Shown: piece by piece, positions 17,975 to 28,051 of the stretch
How positions within the stretch are numbered: position 1 is the first letter of the stretch
How the letters are laid out: each line of letters opens with the position of its first letter
Assembly: GCA_002398875.1 (NCBI GenBank)
Contig: DHCC01000026.1
Location: 7,936-71,935 of the forward strand
Direction: 5' to 3'
Source: Bacteroidales bacterium UBA4912
Lineage (GTDB): Bacteria > Bacteroidota > Bacteroidia > Bacteroidales > Dysgonomonadaceae
Length of the DNA: 64,000 bases
Notes under the pieces: model-generated
What the model saw: the letters and a program-made list of their open reading frames with translations, nothing else
Databases searched by the model: none
What the model was told of the DNA's origin: nothing
Program-made: the position numbers and the translations under genes

Positions 17975-18310
17975 ATGAAAAATATTTTATATAAGATTTC
18001 AGGTATTTTAATACTACTATCAGCCTCGTTATACATGTTTTATCCGGCTGTAGCACCATGGATTATGGCTTTTTCGGTTGTACTGTTTTCTGTGATTACT
18101 GTAACTAGTCCTTATACTGGTAAGAGTATTAGAGGAAAAAGACTTTTTAATCTGCAGATTTTATCATGTGTGTTAATGATTGCTGCTACATATCTGATGT
18201 TTAAAAACAGGACTGAATGGGTATTATTAATGATTTCGGGAGCAGTTTTTTTGTTATATTCTTCATTTGTTTTACCGATAGAACTCGATAAAGAAAAGGA
18301 AGGTGATTAA
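17975..18310 (+). CDS. Small integral membrane protein of unknown function
   Basis: I do not recognise this 111-aa protein. It shows four hydrophobic segments (about residues 5-24, 27-44, 60-77 and 82-101), a basic loop 'TGKSIRGKRLF' between the second and third, and a charged tail 'ELDKEKEGD'. It lies between the FtsB-like gene and a two-component response regulator with short gaps (65 and 17 bases), so it may be carried in the same transcript. A role in the envelope is only suggested by position. Confidence 0.7.
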   Translation: MKNILYKISGILILLSASLYMFYPAVAPWIMAFSVVLFSVITVTSPYTGKSIRGKRLFNLQILSCVLMIAATYLMFKNRTEWVLLMISGAVFLLYSSFVLPIELDKEKEGD

Positions 18311-18327
18311 CATGAGTCTTTTTAGAA

Positions 18328-19617
18328 ATGAACAAAACAATACTTGTAGTAGATGATAATCAGACCGTTTGTCTGATGTTGAAGTCATGGCTGGTGAAGA
18401 AGGATTTCATTGTAGATACAGCCTTACACGCTAAAGATGCAAAAGAAATGGTTAGGGAGGCTCCCTATGATTTGATTCTATGTGATATAAAGATGCCGGA
18501 TATAGATGGTTTTGCATTTTTAAAGTGGGTGAATACTTACGATCCGGACACGCTTGTAATACTTATGACCGGATATGCAGACATAGAGTCTGCTGTAGTG
18601 GCGATGAAATCAGGAGCTTCAGACTATATTTCAAAACCAATCGACCCTGAAAAACTATTCAGTAAAATTGATGAAGCTTTCGAACTACAGGAAAACACAA
18701 GAAGAAACAGTCGTTTTGCAAATGATTTTGTTACTCCTCCGGGGAAAGAATACAAACTATTATTTAAACAGTTGAAGAGTATCGCAGAAAATAATACTCA
18801 TCGGCTAATAATTGGAGACAGAGGAACCGGAAAAGACGCAGCCGTTAAATATATTTATGAAAAAGGAATTCACCGATCCAAGCCTCTTGTGCTATTGGAT
18901 GTCAACGATATCATAGGCGGGCGTGGTGGCATTAGTGGAAATGGATATGGTAAGTCTGTTTTACTGGAAAAATTTCAGAAAGCAAAAGGAGGACTTTTCT
19001 ACATTAAGGAAATTGATCAGCTCAACAAATTCATGCAAGATGATTTGCTTAAAATTATAACCAGACAGAATAAAGATGAAGATTTCACACAGGTTATACT
19101 TAGTTCAGAGGCAAGTCTTGAGGAATTACAAGGTATACTTATTCCTAAACTATTTAACCTGCTAAGAGATGATTGTGTGATCTTACCGTTACTGAAAGGT
19201 CTGGAGGAGCAGATTATATTCTTTTCAAACTATTTCCTGAGATTTGCTAATTTTACCTTAAACAAAGAAATTTCAAGTATTGATCCTGTTATGCTAAATC
19301 TGCTAATAGGATATGACTGGCCAGGTAACATACAGGAGATAAAAAACTGTATTATTAAAGCGGCTTTGCTTACTGAAGGAGATGTAATAACTGCTGATAT
19401 TGCAGATGAACTTTTCGGGACAGTTAAAATCAAAAATGAGAATTTACATGTAGATAAGAGTAGTTTGCAGAGCCTTAGAAAAGAGAACTACGAGAAAGAG
19501 AAAATCTGCCAAGCTCTTGATTTGGCAAAAGGTAATAAAACTATGGCTGCGTCAATTTTGAATATTGATAGAAAGACATTATACAATAAAATAAAGTTGT
19601 ATAAGATAATAGTGTAA
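18328..19617 (+). CDS. Response regulator: receiver, degenerate sigma54-type AAA+, Fis-type HTH
   Basis: The 429-aa protein has an N-terminal receiver (phosphoacceptor Asp53 in 'LCDIKMPDIDG', Lys103 in 'YISKPID'), a central AAA+ domain (about 140-350) and a C-terminal Fis-type helix-turn-helix (about 388-427, 'NKTMAASILNIDRKTLYNKI'). Walker A is intact ('GDRGTGKD', 163-170) and the 'WPGNIQEIKN' motif is present. The GAFTGA loop that contacts sigma54 is missing: the region reads 'GGRGGISGNGYGKS'. The Walker B Asp is replaced by Lys227 ('FYIKEID'). It is therefore unlikely to drive sigma54-dependent open-complex formation and may act as a simple DNA-binding regulator. The partner is the adjoining hybrid kinase. 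Confidence 0.85.
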   Translation: MNKTILVVDDNQTVCLMLKSWLVKKDFIVDTALHAKDAKEMVREAPYDLILCDIKMPDIDGFAFLKWVNTYDPDTLVILMTGYADIESAVVAMKSGASDYISKPIDPEKLFSKIDEAFELQENTRRNSRFANDFVTPPGKEYKLLFKQLKSIAENNTHRLIIGDRGTGKDAAVKYIYEKGIHRSKPLVLLDVNDIIGGRGGISGNGYGKSVLLEKFQKAKGGLFYIKEIDQLNKFMQDDLLKIITRQNKDEDFTQVILSSEASLEELQGILIPKLFNLLRDDCVILPLLKGLEEQIIFFSNYFLRFANFTLNKEISSIDPVMLNLLIGYDWPGNIQEIKNCIIKAALLTEGDVITADIADELFGTVKIKNENLHVDKSSLQSLRKENYEKEKICQALDLAKGNKTMAASILNIDRKTLYNKIKLYKIIV

Positions 19618-19641
19618 TTGTTTCTAGTTCGGATAACAGGT

Positions 19642-22167
19642 ATGAAAAAAAGAGGAGCATCAAAAATTAAGATTGGTGTTATTTTGGGATATCTCCTTGT
19701 TGTTTTAGTTATGATAATTGGGATGATTGCACTTTATAACAATTTAGTGGATTTTTCCAACAAGAAAATCAGAAGAGAAGATATGTCCGAATTAATGATT
19801 GTTGGAAATATCTTATCGCTCCTCTATGAAGTAGAAAGTGAACAAAATATGTTAACAGCTGAAAGTGCAAGGCAGTATTATGTCACGTATGATTCTGTTA
19901 TTCCGAAGGTTAATGAAAACCTGAAAAGATTAAGCGAAATATCTGAAGATGTCACAAGAAAATTGAAACTTGACAGCATAAGTATACTAATGAAAAATAA
20001 AAGCTCGAATTTGTATGACATTGCATTGCTGCTTGATTCAGTAAGTCAGTCTCCGGAAATCATAAGAGAGTCAGATATCAGATATGTTCCAAGAGAGCTT
20101 AACAGAGAAATAAGTGACTATCTTCAAAGAAAGAACTTAAATAATCCAAACAAAAATCAGAGTGATACTAGCATAATTACAGGAGAACGTAAAGGTTTTT
20201 TTGATCGAGTGCGTGATGTCTTTATAGCAAATCCTGACTCAACTATTGTAATTGAAAACAGGTCTGTTGTATCTGAAAATGAATTTAGGTTGATAGTGGA
20301 TACAATTGTAAATAAAGTGCGTTATTCAGAAAGACTTGATTTGAGTAAACAAAGAGAACTTCAGACTGCATTACTTCATAGACAAGAGGAGATGAGTCAA
20401 ACCAACAGGATGCTTACTGCTCGTATAGATGATATGTTGAAAAATATTGAGCAGGAGGAAATAAGAAAATCATTCCAGTTAATCATTGATAGAGAGCACA
20501 CACTTACCAGATCGCAAAATACCATGTTATTGGTGTCCCTTATTTCTATAATTATAGCTATATTTTTTGCTGTTCTCTTTTTGATTGATATTAATAAAAG
20601 TCAACGTTATCGCAGACAATTAGAATTGTCTAACAAACGCATTATGGATTTACTGAATAATCGAGAAAAACTGATGCTGGCGATATCTCATGATATTAAA
20701 GCACCGACAGGTTCTATATTGGGTTTTATTGAACTAATGAACGAGGAGAATAATTGTAATAATAATGAATCGTATCTGCATAGTATGAAAATATCGGCTG
20801 ATCATGTTATGCAGTTGGTGTCCAAACTTCTCGACTATCACAAACTGGATAAAGGAAGTTGGCTTCTACAAAAAACTGTTTGTAATATTCATACTCTTAT
20901 TGAAGAGTCAGCAAACAGTTTTAGCCCACTTGCAAAGAAAAAAGGACTAGAATATAGAGTATACAATGAGGTTTCTAAAAATATGTATTGCTATGAAGAT
21001 CCCTATGTCATAAAACAGATTATGAATAATCTTATTTCCAATGCAATAAAATACACCTCAGAAGGAGGAATAGTAATCAACGTAGCTACAAAAATTAGAG
21101 ATGCCGGAAATATTTTAATTTTCAGTGTAACTGATACAGGAGAGGGTATTGATATTGAAGATCAGGCAACTATTTTCGATGAGTTCATGCAAGTGAGTAA
21201 TAATTCAGAAAGTGGTGAACATAAATATAGTAGTGGTCTGGGACTTCTAATTACAAAGGGTTTTGTTAAGGAGTTAAATGGAGATATACATTTAATTTCA
21301 GCTAAAGGTGAGGGCTCTGAATTTGTTGTTGAAATTCCGTTGACTGTGGTCACGGATGATTATTCTGAAATATCAGATGATATTACTCACGTTAAGGATT
21401 TGGAAGGTGTTAATATGCTTTATGTAGATGACGACCCTGTTCAGCTAAAGATGATGTCGGAGATTGCTTTAAAAAGGAAAATTGGCTGTGTTACAGAAGC
21501 AAACCCGGATAATGTTTTACCACTTTTACAGAGTAATAAGTTTGATATATTGTTTATTGACATTCAATTAGGAGGGAAATCAGGTTTCGATTTAGTTGAA
21601 AGTATAAGTCAACTTGAAGACAAAAAAAATAAAAATGTTCCGATTGTGGCACTTTCTGCGAGATCTGATATTTACAAATCCGAATTTCTATCTTCAGGTT
21701 TTACAGACTTCCTTTTTAAGCCATTTACTTCAGATCAGCTTTTTGAAATGATAGCTAAATATATGAATTGTAACGGAGGTAGTACTCAGACTTATGAAAT
21801 TGAAAATAAAACAGATATTGTTAATGAAAACATTAAACCTAAAGGTGTTAGTGCTCTTTTCGAATATGTAAAAGAGGATACTGTTGCATCGGTCGAAATA
21901 CTGAAATCGTTTATCAAAGAGACTAAAGAGAGCGAAATGATGTTGAAAGAAGCTTTTGCAAAAGATGATATCGCAGCAGCCGGGAAAATATCTCATAAAA
22001 TGCTCCCTTTGTTTCGTATGATTGGAAATGAGAGAGTTGTAGGAATCTTTGAACAACTTGAGATAAACATTAAACCTGACGAAGAAGATAAAGAATTCTT
22101 GATGAAGTATATTAAAAAAAGTATTGATGAAGGTTCAGAGCTGAAGCGTGTTTTAAATAATGAGTGA
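19642..22167 (+). CDS. Hybrid sensor histidine kinase with receiver and Hpt domains
   Basis: The ~841-aa protein has two transmembrane helices (about residues 8-30 and 291-315) flanking a ~260-residue extracytoplasmic helical sensor. A HisKA domain (His350 in 'AISHDIKAPTGS'), HATPase ('NLISNAIKYT', 'VTDTGEGI', 'GLGLLITKGF'), a receiver (Asp640 in 'LFIDIQLGG') and an Hpt domain (His785 in 'KISHKMLPLF') follow. It should run a full His-Asp-His-Asp phosphorelay that could end on the upstream response regulator. The ATG at 19642 is preferred to a TTG at 19618 that touches the previous stop. Its 3' end overlaps xerD by 8 bases. Confidence 0.92.
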   Translation: MKKRGASKIKIGVILGYLLVVLVMIIGMIALYNNLVDFSNKKIRREDMSELMIVGNILSLLYEVESEQNMLTAESARQYYVTYDSVIPKVNENLKRLSEISEDVTRKLKLDSISILMKNKSSNLYDIALLLDSVSQSPEIIRESDIRYVPRELNREISDYLQRKNLNNPNKNQSDTSIITGERKGFFDRVRDVFIANPDSTIVIENRSVVSENEFRLIVDTIVNKVRYSERLDLSKQRELQTALLHRQEEMSQTNRMLTARIDDMLKNIEQEEIRKSFQLIIDREHTLTRSQNTMLLVSLISIIIAIFFAVLFLIDINKSQRYRRQLELSNKRIMDLLNNREKLMLAISHDIKAPTGSILGFIELMNEENNCNNNESYLHSMKISADHVMQLVSKLLDYHKLDKGSWLLQKTVCNIHTLIEESANSFSPLAKKKGLEYRVYNEVSKNMYCYEDPYVIKQIMNNLISNAIKYTSEGGIVINVATKIRDAGNILIFSVTDTGEGIDIEDQATIFDEFMQVSNNSESGEHKYSSGLGLLITKGFVKELNGDIHLISAKGEGSEFVVEIPLTVVTDDYSEISDDITHVKDLEGVNMLYVDDDPVQLKMMSEIALKRKIGCVTEANPDNVLPLLQSNKFDILFIDIQLGGKSGFDLVESISQLEDKKNKNVPIVALSARSDIYKSEFLSSGFTDFLFKPFTSDQLFEMIAKYMNCNGGSTQTYEIENKTDIVNENIKPKGVSALFEYVKEDTVASVEILKSFIKETKESEMMLKEAFAKDDIAAAGKISHKMLPLFRMIGNERVVGIFEQLEINIKPDEEDKEFLMKYIKKSIDEGSELKRVLNNE

Positions 22168-23107
22168 TATGGTTCAGGGAAATGTTATAGATAAATATAA
22201 AAGATATTTATTATTGGAAAGAGGTTTATCTAAAAACACGATTGAATCCTATATGCGTGATCTAAATAAATTGTTGGTATTTATAGAAGATAAACAGTTG
22301 TTGCTCAGGTTAATCAAGACTTCAGATCTTGAGGAGTTTCTTGCTGGTTTATATGATAGTAGCCTAACTCCTCGATCAATATCAAGAGTAATATCTACAC
22401 TAAAATCATTTTTCCATTTTCTTCTACTGGACCAATACAGAGAAGATAATCCGACAGATTTGCTGGAGTCACCTAAAAGCAATATAAAACTTCCTGTTGT
22501 TTTAGCAATTGAAGAAATTGATCAGATCCTATCTGTAATAGATGTTTCAACTTTAGAGGGTACGCGTAATTATGCAATAATTGAAACTCTTTATAGTTGT
22601 GGCTTACGAGTTTCTGAGTTAACTAATCTTCGTTTTTCAGATTTGTATTTTGATGAAGGGTTTATTCGTGTATCCGGTAAAGGAAATAAACAGCGACTTG
22701 TTCCAATTTCTGAAATTGCAACACAAAAGATTAGTAACTGGTTGGATTACAGAAAACAAATTAATGTCAAAAAGGGTAATGAGGATATTGTTTTCATTAG
22801 TTCACGTCGTGGTAAGGCATTATCGCGTATTACAGTATTCCATTTTATAAAGCAGTACGCTGAAGAAGCTGGAATAAAAAAAGAAGTTAGTCCCCATGTT
22901 TTTCGCCATTCATTTGCTACACATCTTCTGGAGCGTGGCGCGAATATTAGGGTTATACAGGAAATGCTAGGTCATGAAAAAATAACTACTACGGAGATTT
23001 ATACACAAATAGACAGGACATTTTTACGACAGGAAATTATAGAGCATCACCCTAGAAACAACCAGAGTATCAAAAAAAATATTACTCATGATACAAATTA
23101 TGATTAA
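22160..23107 (+). CDS. xerD: Site-specific tyrosine recombinase XerD
   Basis: The 315-aa recombinase resolves chromosome dimers at dif together with XerC. The core-binding SAM-like domain fills residues 8-95. The catalytic set is complete: Arg150 ('SCGLRVSEL'), Lys174 ('SGKGNKQR'), His246 and Arg249 ('HVFRHSFATHLLERG'), His272 ('LGHEKITTTEIYTQ') and nucleophile Tyr281. Length and synteny favour the housekeeping XerD over a mobile integrase. The ATG at 22160 overlaps the kinase stop; ATG 22169 is also possible. Confidence 0.9.
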   Translation: MSDMVQGNVIDKYKRYLLLERGLSKNTIESYMRDLNKLLVFIEDKQLLLRLIKTSDLEEFLAGLYDSSLTPRSISRVISTLKSFFHFLLLDQYREDNPTDLLESPKSNIKLPVVLAIEEIDQILSVIDVSTLEGTRNYAIIETLYSCGLRVSELTNLRFSDLYFDEGFIRVSGKGNKQRLVPISEIATQKISNWLDYRKQINVKKGNEDIVFISSRRGKALSRITVFHFIKQYAEEAGIKKEVSPHVFRHSFATHLLERGANIRVIQEMLGHEKITTTEIYTQIDRTFLRQEIIEHHPRNNQSIKKNITHDTNYD

Positions 23108-23172
23108 GTGTAAAAACAAGATGTCCTTTAAAAAGAAATTACTAAAACAATCGAAGCTCCAAGATAATTTCA

Positions 23173-23180
23173 TATATTTG
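23173..23180 (+). promoter_or_regulatory. -7 promoter box of dnaN
   Basis: TATATTTG matches TAnnTTTG and lies 26 bases before the dnaN ATG. No -33 box is recognisable. Confidence 0.4.
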
Positions 23181-23206
23181 CTAAAGAATTAAAAAAACAT
23201 ACCGTC

Positions 23207-24334
23207 ATGAAATTTATAGCATCAAGTGCCACGATGTTGAATCATCTGCAGGCAATAAGTAGAGTTATCAACTCTAAAAGTACATTACCCATTCTGGATT
23301 GCTTTAAACTGGAGTTAAAGGGTAACAGACTTACTTTGACAGCTGCTGATAGTGAAACTAGATTGGAGACATGGATCGAGGTGAATAGTGCAGAAGGAGA
23401 GGGAAGTCTTGCAATCAATGCCAAGAATCTTCTTGACCCCTTACGTGAACTTCCTGATCAGCCATTAACTTTCGATATCAACGATGAAACTCTCGAGGTT
23501 TTTATTTATTACCATAACGGGAAATATAATTTTGTAGGTCTAAAAGGAGATGAATATCCGGAACCCAAACCTTTGAAGGAAGACACTGCAATGAGTCTTA
23601 CAATAGAAGCTGATATGTTGGCGTCAGGTATTAACCGGACTGTATTTGCAACTGCTGATGATGAGTTGCGTCCTGTTATGAATGGTATTTATTTTGATAT
23701 AACAGCTGACGATCTGACTTTTGTTGCATCTGACGGCCATAAACTAGTTCGAGTTACCACAACTGAAGCTAAAGGAGAGGGAAGATCATCTTTTATTTTA
23801 CCTAAGAAACCGGCTAACCTTTTGAAGTCTCTTTTACCAAAAGAAACAGGTATAGTGACAATAAATTTCGATGAGAACAATGCATATATCACAATGAGTG
23901 CATATAAAATGATCTGTCGTTTTGTTGAAGGAAGGTATCCCAATTATAATTCTGTAATTCCTCAAAATAACACAAACACAGTTACACTGGACAGGTTGAC
24001 ACTGTTAAACGCATTGAAGAGGGTGTCTGTCTTCTCTAATCCATCTATAGGCTTGGTTAAACTGCAATTATCTGAGGAGAAGATAGTAATTACTGCTCAG
24101 GATATTGATTTTCTTACTGCTGCAGAGGAAACGATTATTTGTTCTTACTCAGGAAATGTTATGAATATTGGTTTTAAGGCAGCTTTCCTGATTGAAATTT
24201 TAGATAATATACCTAGTGCTGACATCAGAATAGAATTGTCTGATCCTTCAAGAGCAGGTCTTATATTACCTGTAGAACAAGAGGAGAATGAAGATATGCT
24301 CACCTTGTTGATGCCTATGATGTTGAATGATTAA
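23207..24334 (+). CDS. dnaN: DNA polymerase III beta subunit (sliding clamp)
   Basis: The 375-aa clamp shows the three-domain pattern of DnaN: 'MKFIASSATMLNHLQAIS' at the start, 'VNSAEGEGSLAINAKNLLD' in domain I, 'LRPVMNGIYFDI' and 'ATDGHKL'-type 'ASDGHKLVRV' in domain II, and a short tail 'EDMLTLLMPMMLND' that closes the protein-binding pocket. It gives processivity to the replicative polymerase. dnaA and recF are not adjacent, as is common in Bacteroidota; instead an exonuclease gene follows after 17 bases. Confidence 0.96.
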   Translation: MKFIASSATMLNHLQAISRVINSKSTLPILDCFKLELKGNRLTLTAADSETRLETWIEVNSAEGEGSLAINAKNLLDPLRELPDQPLTFDINDETLEVFIYYHNGKYNFVGLKGDEYPEPKPLKEDTAMSLTIEADMLASGINRTVFATADDELRPVMNGIYFDITADDLTFVASDGHKLVRVTTTEAKGEGRSSFILPKKPANLLKSLLPKETGIVTINFDENNAYITMSAYKMICRFVEGRYPNYNSVIPQNNTNTVTLDRLTLLNALKRVSVFSNPSIGLVKLQLSEEKIVITAQDIDFLTAAEETIICSYSGNVMNIGFKAAFLIEILDNIPSADIRIELSDPSRAGLILPVEQEENEDMLTLLMPMMLND

Positions 24335-24351
24335 ATAATCAAATCGTTAAA

Positions 24352-25122
24352 ATGGATTTAAAACTGAAGAACCCGTTAGTTTTTTTTGATTTAGAAACTA
24401 CCGGGATCAATATAACTCATGATCGTATCATTGAGATCTCACTGTTAAAAGTGACCCCTAACGGAAAAGAAGAGATAAAAACAAGACGTATTAATCCGGA
24501 GAGACCTATACCACCGGAGTCTACTGCAATTCACGGTATTACTGATGATGATGTAAAAGATTGTCCTACATTCAAACAAATCGCTAAATCTCTTTCAGAA
24601 ATGCTTGAGGGATGTGATATGGCAGGATTTAATTCAAGCCGTTTTGATGTTCCTATGCTTGCGGAGGAGTTCCTTCGAGCAGGAGTAGATTTCGATACTG
24701 ACAAACGTAAATTTGTGGATGTTCAGATTATATTTCACAGAAAGGAGCAGCGTACTCTAGAGGCAGCCTATTCATTTTATTGCAACCGGCAGCTGGAGAA
24801 TGCTCATTCAGCGGAAGCAGATGTAATGGCAACCTATGAGGTTCTGAAATCTCAACTTGATCGTTACCCTGATCTTCAAAATAATGTAGATTCTCTATCA
24901 AAAGAATATTCCAGTTTTAATAATAATGTTGATTTGGCAGGTCGCATTATTTTTAATGATGCAGGCGTTGAAGTGTTTAATTTTGGAAAACACAGAGGGC
25001 GTTCTGTCTCAGAAGTGTTAAAAAATGAACCTAGCTATTATACTTGGATGATGGATGGGGATTTTCCACTAAATACAAAACAGGTACTTACTAAAATTCG
25101 TTTGAGAGAGATAAACGGATAA
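24352..25122 (+). CDS. DnaQ-like 3'-5' exonuclease
   Basis: The 256-aa protein has a DEDDh exonuclease domain in the first ~175 residues: 'FFDLETTGIN' (Asp13 and Glu15), 'MAGFNSSRFDVPML' with the second Asp, and 'HSAEADVMATYEVL' with the catalytic His and last Asp. The C-terminal ~50 residues ('FNFGKHRGRSVSEVL') form a small module seen in ExoX-type exonucleases. It may proofread for, or work beside, the replicative polymerase, which is supported by its position 17 bases after dnaN. I cannot tell whether it is the true epsilon subunit. Confidence 0.88.
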   Translation: MDLKLKNPLVFFDLETTGINITHDRIIEISLLKVTPNGKEEIKTRRINPERPIPPESTAIHGITDDDVKDCPTFKQIAKSLSEMLEGCDMAGFNSSRFDVPMLAEEFLRAGVDFDTDKRKFVDVQIIFHRKEQRTLEAAYSFYCNRQLENAHSAEADVMATYEVLKSQLDRYPDLQNNVDSLSKEYSSFNNNVDLAGRIIFNDAGVEVFNFGKHRGRSVSEVLKNEPSYYTWMMDGDFPLNTKQVLTKIRLREING

Positions 25123-25136
25123 TACACCTCAATTAA

Positions 25137-25886
25137 ATGCCGCGTTACTTTATAACACTTTCATATAACGGAAAGAACTATGTTGGTTGGCAAATTCAAC
25201 CAAATGGTATAAGCATACAGCAAAAATTGCAGGAAGCAATCTCTTTGATACTTCGTTCTGAAGTGGATATTGTTGGTGCCGGCAGAACTGATGCAGGTGT
25301 TCATGCTTGTAAAATGGTTGCTCATTTTGATTGGTATGATGAGTCTTTCTCGAATGAGGATCTCGTTTTTAAATTAAACAGTCTCCTTCCTAAAGATATT
25401 GCCATAAAATCAATTAAAAAAGTAAAACCTGATGCGCATGCACGATTCAGTGCAATATCCAGAACTTACAAATATTATGTAACTACTGATAAAAACCCTT
25501 TTCTTAATGAACTGACTAATAGGGTTAGTTTTATACCTGATATCGATAAGATGAATGCTCTTTGTCCGTTGTTAATTGAAACTGAAGATTTTAGTAGTTT
25601 CAGCAAACTTCATACTGATGTAAAGACAAATATTTGTAAAATTGAATTTGCCGGTTGGGAGCGTGAGGGTAATATGTATGTTTTTAAAATCAAAGCAGAT
25701 CGTTTCTTGCGAAATATGGTTAGGGCAATTGTTGGGACATTATTGGAAGCAGGTAGGGGACGACTTGACGAAAGGGGGCTTCGTAGAATAATAGATGCTA
25801 AAAACAGACAAGTTGCAGGGGATTCTGCACCTGGTAATGCATTATTTCTTGAAGATGTACAATATCCTGAATATATTTGGGTGTAG
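25137..25886 (+). CDS. truA: tRNA pseudouridine(38-40) synthase TruA
   Basis: The 249-aa enzyme converts uridines 38-40 in the tRNA anticodon arm to pseudouridine. The catalytic Asp52 lies in 'GAGRTDAGVHA'. Other family motifs are 'YFITLSYNGKNYVGWQIQPN', 'ARFSAISRTYKYYV' (Tyr/Arg of the active site) and 'FLRNMVRAIVGTLLEAGRG'. It is the last gene of the xerD-dnaN-exonuclease-truA run, 14 bases after the exonuclease gene, and is followed by a strong hairpin. Confidence 0.95.
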   Translation: MPRYFITLSYNGKNYVGWQIQPNGISIQQKLQEAISLILRSEVDIVGAGRTDAGVHACKMVAHFDWYDESFSNEDLVFKLNSLLPKDIAIKSIKKVKPDAHARFSAISRTYKYYVTTDKNPFLNELTNRVSFIPDIDKMNALCPLLIETEDFSSFSKLHTDVKTNICKIEFAGWEREGNMYVFKIKADRFLRNMVRAIVGTLLEAGRGRLDERGLRRIIDAKNRQVAGDSAPGNALFLEDVQYPEYIWV

Positions 25887-25976
25887 TTATTGTATCTGTA
25901 GTAAATATGTTGAAAATCTTTTTTAAGATTACAGTAACTTAAACAATGTTTTGTTGGACAGCGATTTGGGTAAAAA

Positions 25977-26018
25977 GATAACGCGGTGACTTTTATAGTT
26001 TCACCGCGTTATCATTTT
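25977..26018. terminator. Strong hairpin between convergent truA and rho
   Basis: GATAACGCGGTGA (25977-25989) and TCACCGCGTTATC (26001-26013) form a perfect 13-base stem with an 11-base loop. The flanking A/T tracts are short, so it is a likely but not ideal terminator for both genes. Confidence 0.75.
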
Positions 26019-26050
26019 ATTAATGTTTATAATTATCTAAGAGTGAAAAA

Positions 26051-28051
26051 TTAATCATTCATAGAAATTAAAAATTCCTCATTACTTGATGTGCGTCTTA
26101 ATCGGTTTAGTAAAAATTCCATTGCTTCAACTGAGTTCATGTCAGCAAGGAAATTACGTAGTACCCACATTCGGTTGAGTGTTTCTTCCGAAAGAAGTAG
26201 ATCGTCGCGTCTAGTACTTGAAGCGATAATGTCGACTGAGGGGAATATTCGTTTGTTAGATAATTTCCTGTCAAGCTGAAGCTCCATGTTGCCTGTTCCT
26301 TTGAATTCTTCAAAAATAACATCATCCATTTTAGAACCTGTATCTGTTAGGGCAGTTGCAATTATTGTGAGAGAACCACCATTTTCAATGTTTCTGGCAG
26401 CTCCAAAGAAGCGTTTAGGTTTATGGAGTGCATTGGCATCTACACCACCCGAAAGAACTTTACCTGAAGCTGGTTGTACTGTATTATACGCTCTGGCCAG
26501 TCGAGTAATGGAATCTAAGAGAATTACTACATCGTGTCCACACTCTACAAGTCTGCGGGCTTTATTAAGTACTATTTCAGCAATTTTTACGTGATGGTCG
26601 GCAGGTTCATCAAATGTAGAAGCAATAACTTCAGCATTCACGCTGCGCTCCATATCAGTTACTTCTTCCGGTCTCTCATCTATAAGTAGTATAATCATAT
26701 ATACTTCCGGATGGTTGTCTGCAATTGCATTGGCAATATCTTTCAGAAGTACTGTTTTACCTGTTTTCGGTTGTGCAACTATCAATCCGCGTTGTCCTTT
26801 ACCAATTGGAGTAAACATGTCTACTACTCTACATGAAAGATTGTCATTATGTCCTTTTGTCAAATTGAATTTCTGATCAGGAAATAATGGTTTTAAATGA
26901 TCAAATGGTACACGATCACGTACTGCGTCTGGATTTCTTCCATTAAGACGATCAACTTTTACGAGCGGGAAGAACTTTTCTCCTTCTTTAGGAGGACGTA
27001 TTGGTCCTTCCACTACATCACCTGTGTTTAGTCCAAAAAGTCGAATTTGCGATTGTGAAACATAAATATCATCAGGAGATGACATATAATTATAATCTGA
27101 TGAACGTAAAAATCCATAACCGTCAGGCATAATTTCAAGTACACCTGAAGCATTTAAAATACCATCAAAATCATATACAGGTTCTTTGTCCTTTTCTTTC
27201 TGTTTCTGAACCTGATTTGGTGATTGCCCTTTGCTCTGTGGCGTTTGTGGCTGAGGTTTTGATTGTAGTGGTGATGGCGTTATAAGATCTTGTAGCGACA
27301 TCTTTTCGGTTACGGGGAGAACTACATTTTTAACTTTGTCTGATGCTTCATCCAGAGTATCTTCAGCTACTACAGGTGGTAATGTTTCAGGAGTAGGTAA
27401 ATTCTTTTTCTCTTCGTTGCGGTGTTTTGAAGATCTGAACACCAGCTGAATTGGCTTACCTGTTGATTTTTGTAAAGGAGTATCCTTATTGTTATCTTTT
27501 ATATTGTTATTATTTTCCTGAGTTGAAACAAATGATGTTTTTTTTACTTCTGGAGTTAATTTTTCAGGAGTTTTCTCAAATGTTTTTTCATCTACAGGAA
27601 TTGTAGCTTTTTGGGCAGAGTTTTTTACATTCTGCTGAATATCTTTCTTTTCGGGTTTAGTTGAAACAGGATTTGCTTGATTCTGACTTTTAGCTTGATC
27701 TCTATTTTTAGAATCCTCTCTCTTAGGTTCAACTTTTTTGGATTCCTGTTTTATCTGTTCAGCCTTATTAGTCTCTGTTTTTTTTGTATCAACAGGCTTA
27801 GAAGAAGACTTACTATCTTTATTTTTTTGGTTCTTTAAGTTGTTGCTTGTAGTATTTTTACCTTTAAAGCCTTGTCTGGTACCACTGTCAGAGCTCAGTT
27901 TTTTTGTTTCAGCAATTGCTTGCTCATCAAGAATTTTATAAATGAGTTCTTCTTTCTTATATGCATCAGGTCGTCTTATTCCCATCTCTTTTGCAAGAAC
28001 CCGTAATTCTGTTGTAAGCTTTTCATTAAGCTCAATAATGTTATAAGCCAT
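26051..28051 (-). CDS. rho: Transcription termination factor Rho with long disordered insert
   Basis: The 666-aa Rho is much longer than the ~420 aa of E. coli. It has an N-terminal Rho_N SAP-like domain (about residues 3-42), then a ~245-residue low-complexity segment rich in Lys, Gln, Asn, Ser, Thr and Pro. After it come the cold-shock-like primary RNA site ('[18 protein letters not shown]'), the ATPase with Walker A '[11 protein letters not shown]' (about 425-435), Walker B '[15 protein letters not shown]' and the secondary RNA site '[20 protein letters not shown]'. Such inserts are known in Bacteroidota, where the disordered region has been linked to phase separation. Rho forms a hexamer that ends transcription. 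A ~180-base leader precedes it. Confidence 0.96.
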   Translation of the reverse strand: MAYNIIELNEKLTTELRVLAKEMGIRRPDAYKKEELIYKILDEQAIAETKKLSSDSGTRQGFKGKNTTSNNLKNQKNKDSKSSSKPVDTKKTETNKAEQIKQESKKVEPKREDSKNRDQAKSQNQANPVSTKPEKKDIQQNVKNSAQKATIPVDEKTFEKTPEKLTPEVKKTSFVSTQENNNNIKDNNKDTPLQKSTGKPIQLVFRSSKHRNEEKKNLPTPETLPPVVAEDTLDEASDKVKNVVLPVTEKMSLQDLITPSPLQSKPQPQTPQSKGQSPNQVQKQKEKDKEPVYDFDGILNASGVLEIMPDGYGFLRSSDYNYMSSPDDIYVSQSQIRLFGLNTGDVVEGPIRPPKEGEKFFPLVKVDRLNGRNPDAVRDRVPFDHLKPLFPDQKFNLTKGHNDNLSCRVVDMFTPIGKGQRGLIVAQPKTGKTVLLKDIANAIADNHPEVYMIILLIDERPEEVTDMERSVNAEVIASTFDEPADHHVKIAEIVLNKARRLVECGHDVVILLDSITRLARAYNTVQPASGKVLSGGVDANALHKPKRFFGAARNIENGGSLTIIATALTDTGSKMDDVIFEEFKGTGNMELQLDRKLSNKRIFPSVDIIASSTRRDDLLLSEETLNRMWVLRNFLADMNSVEAMEFLLNRLRRTSSNEEFLISMND

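Noticed and set aside
22160..23107. Integrase of a mobile element
   Set aside because: Length, complete housekeeping XerD motifs and linkage to dnaN and truA fit chromosome dimer resolution; no attachment repeats or phage genes are near.
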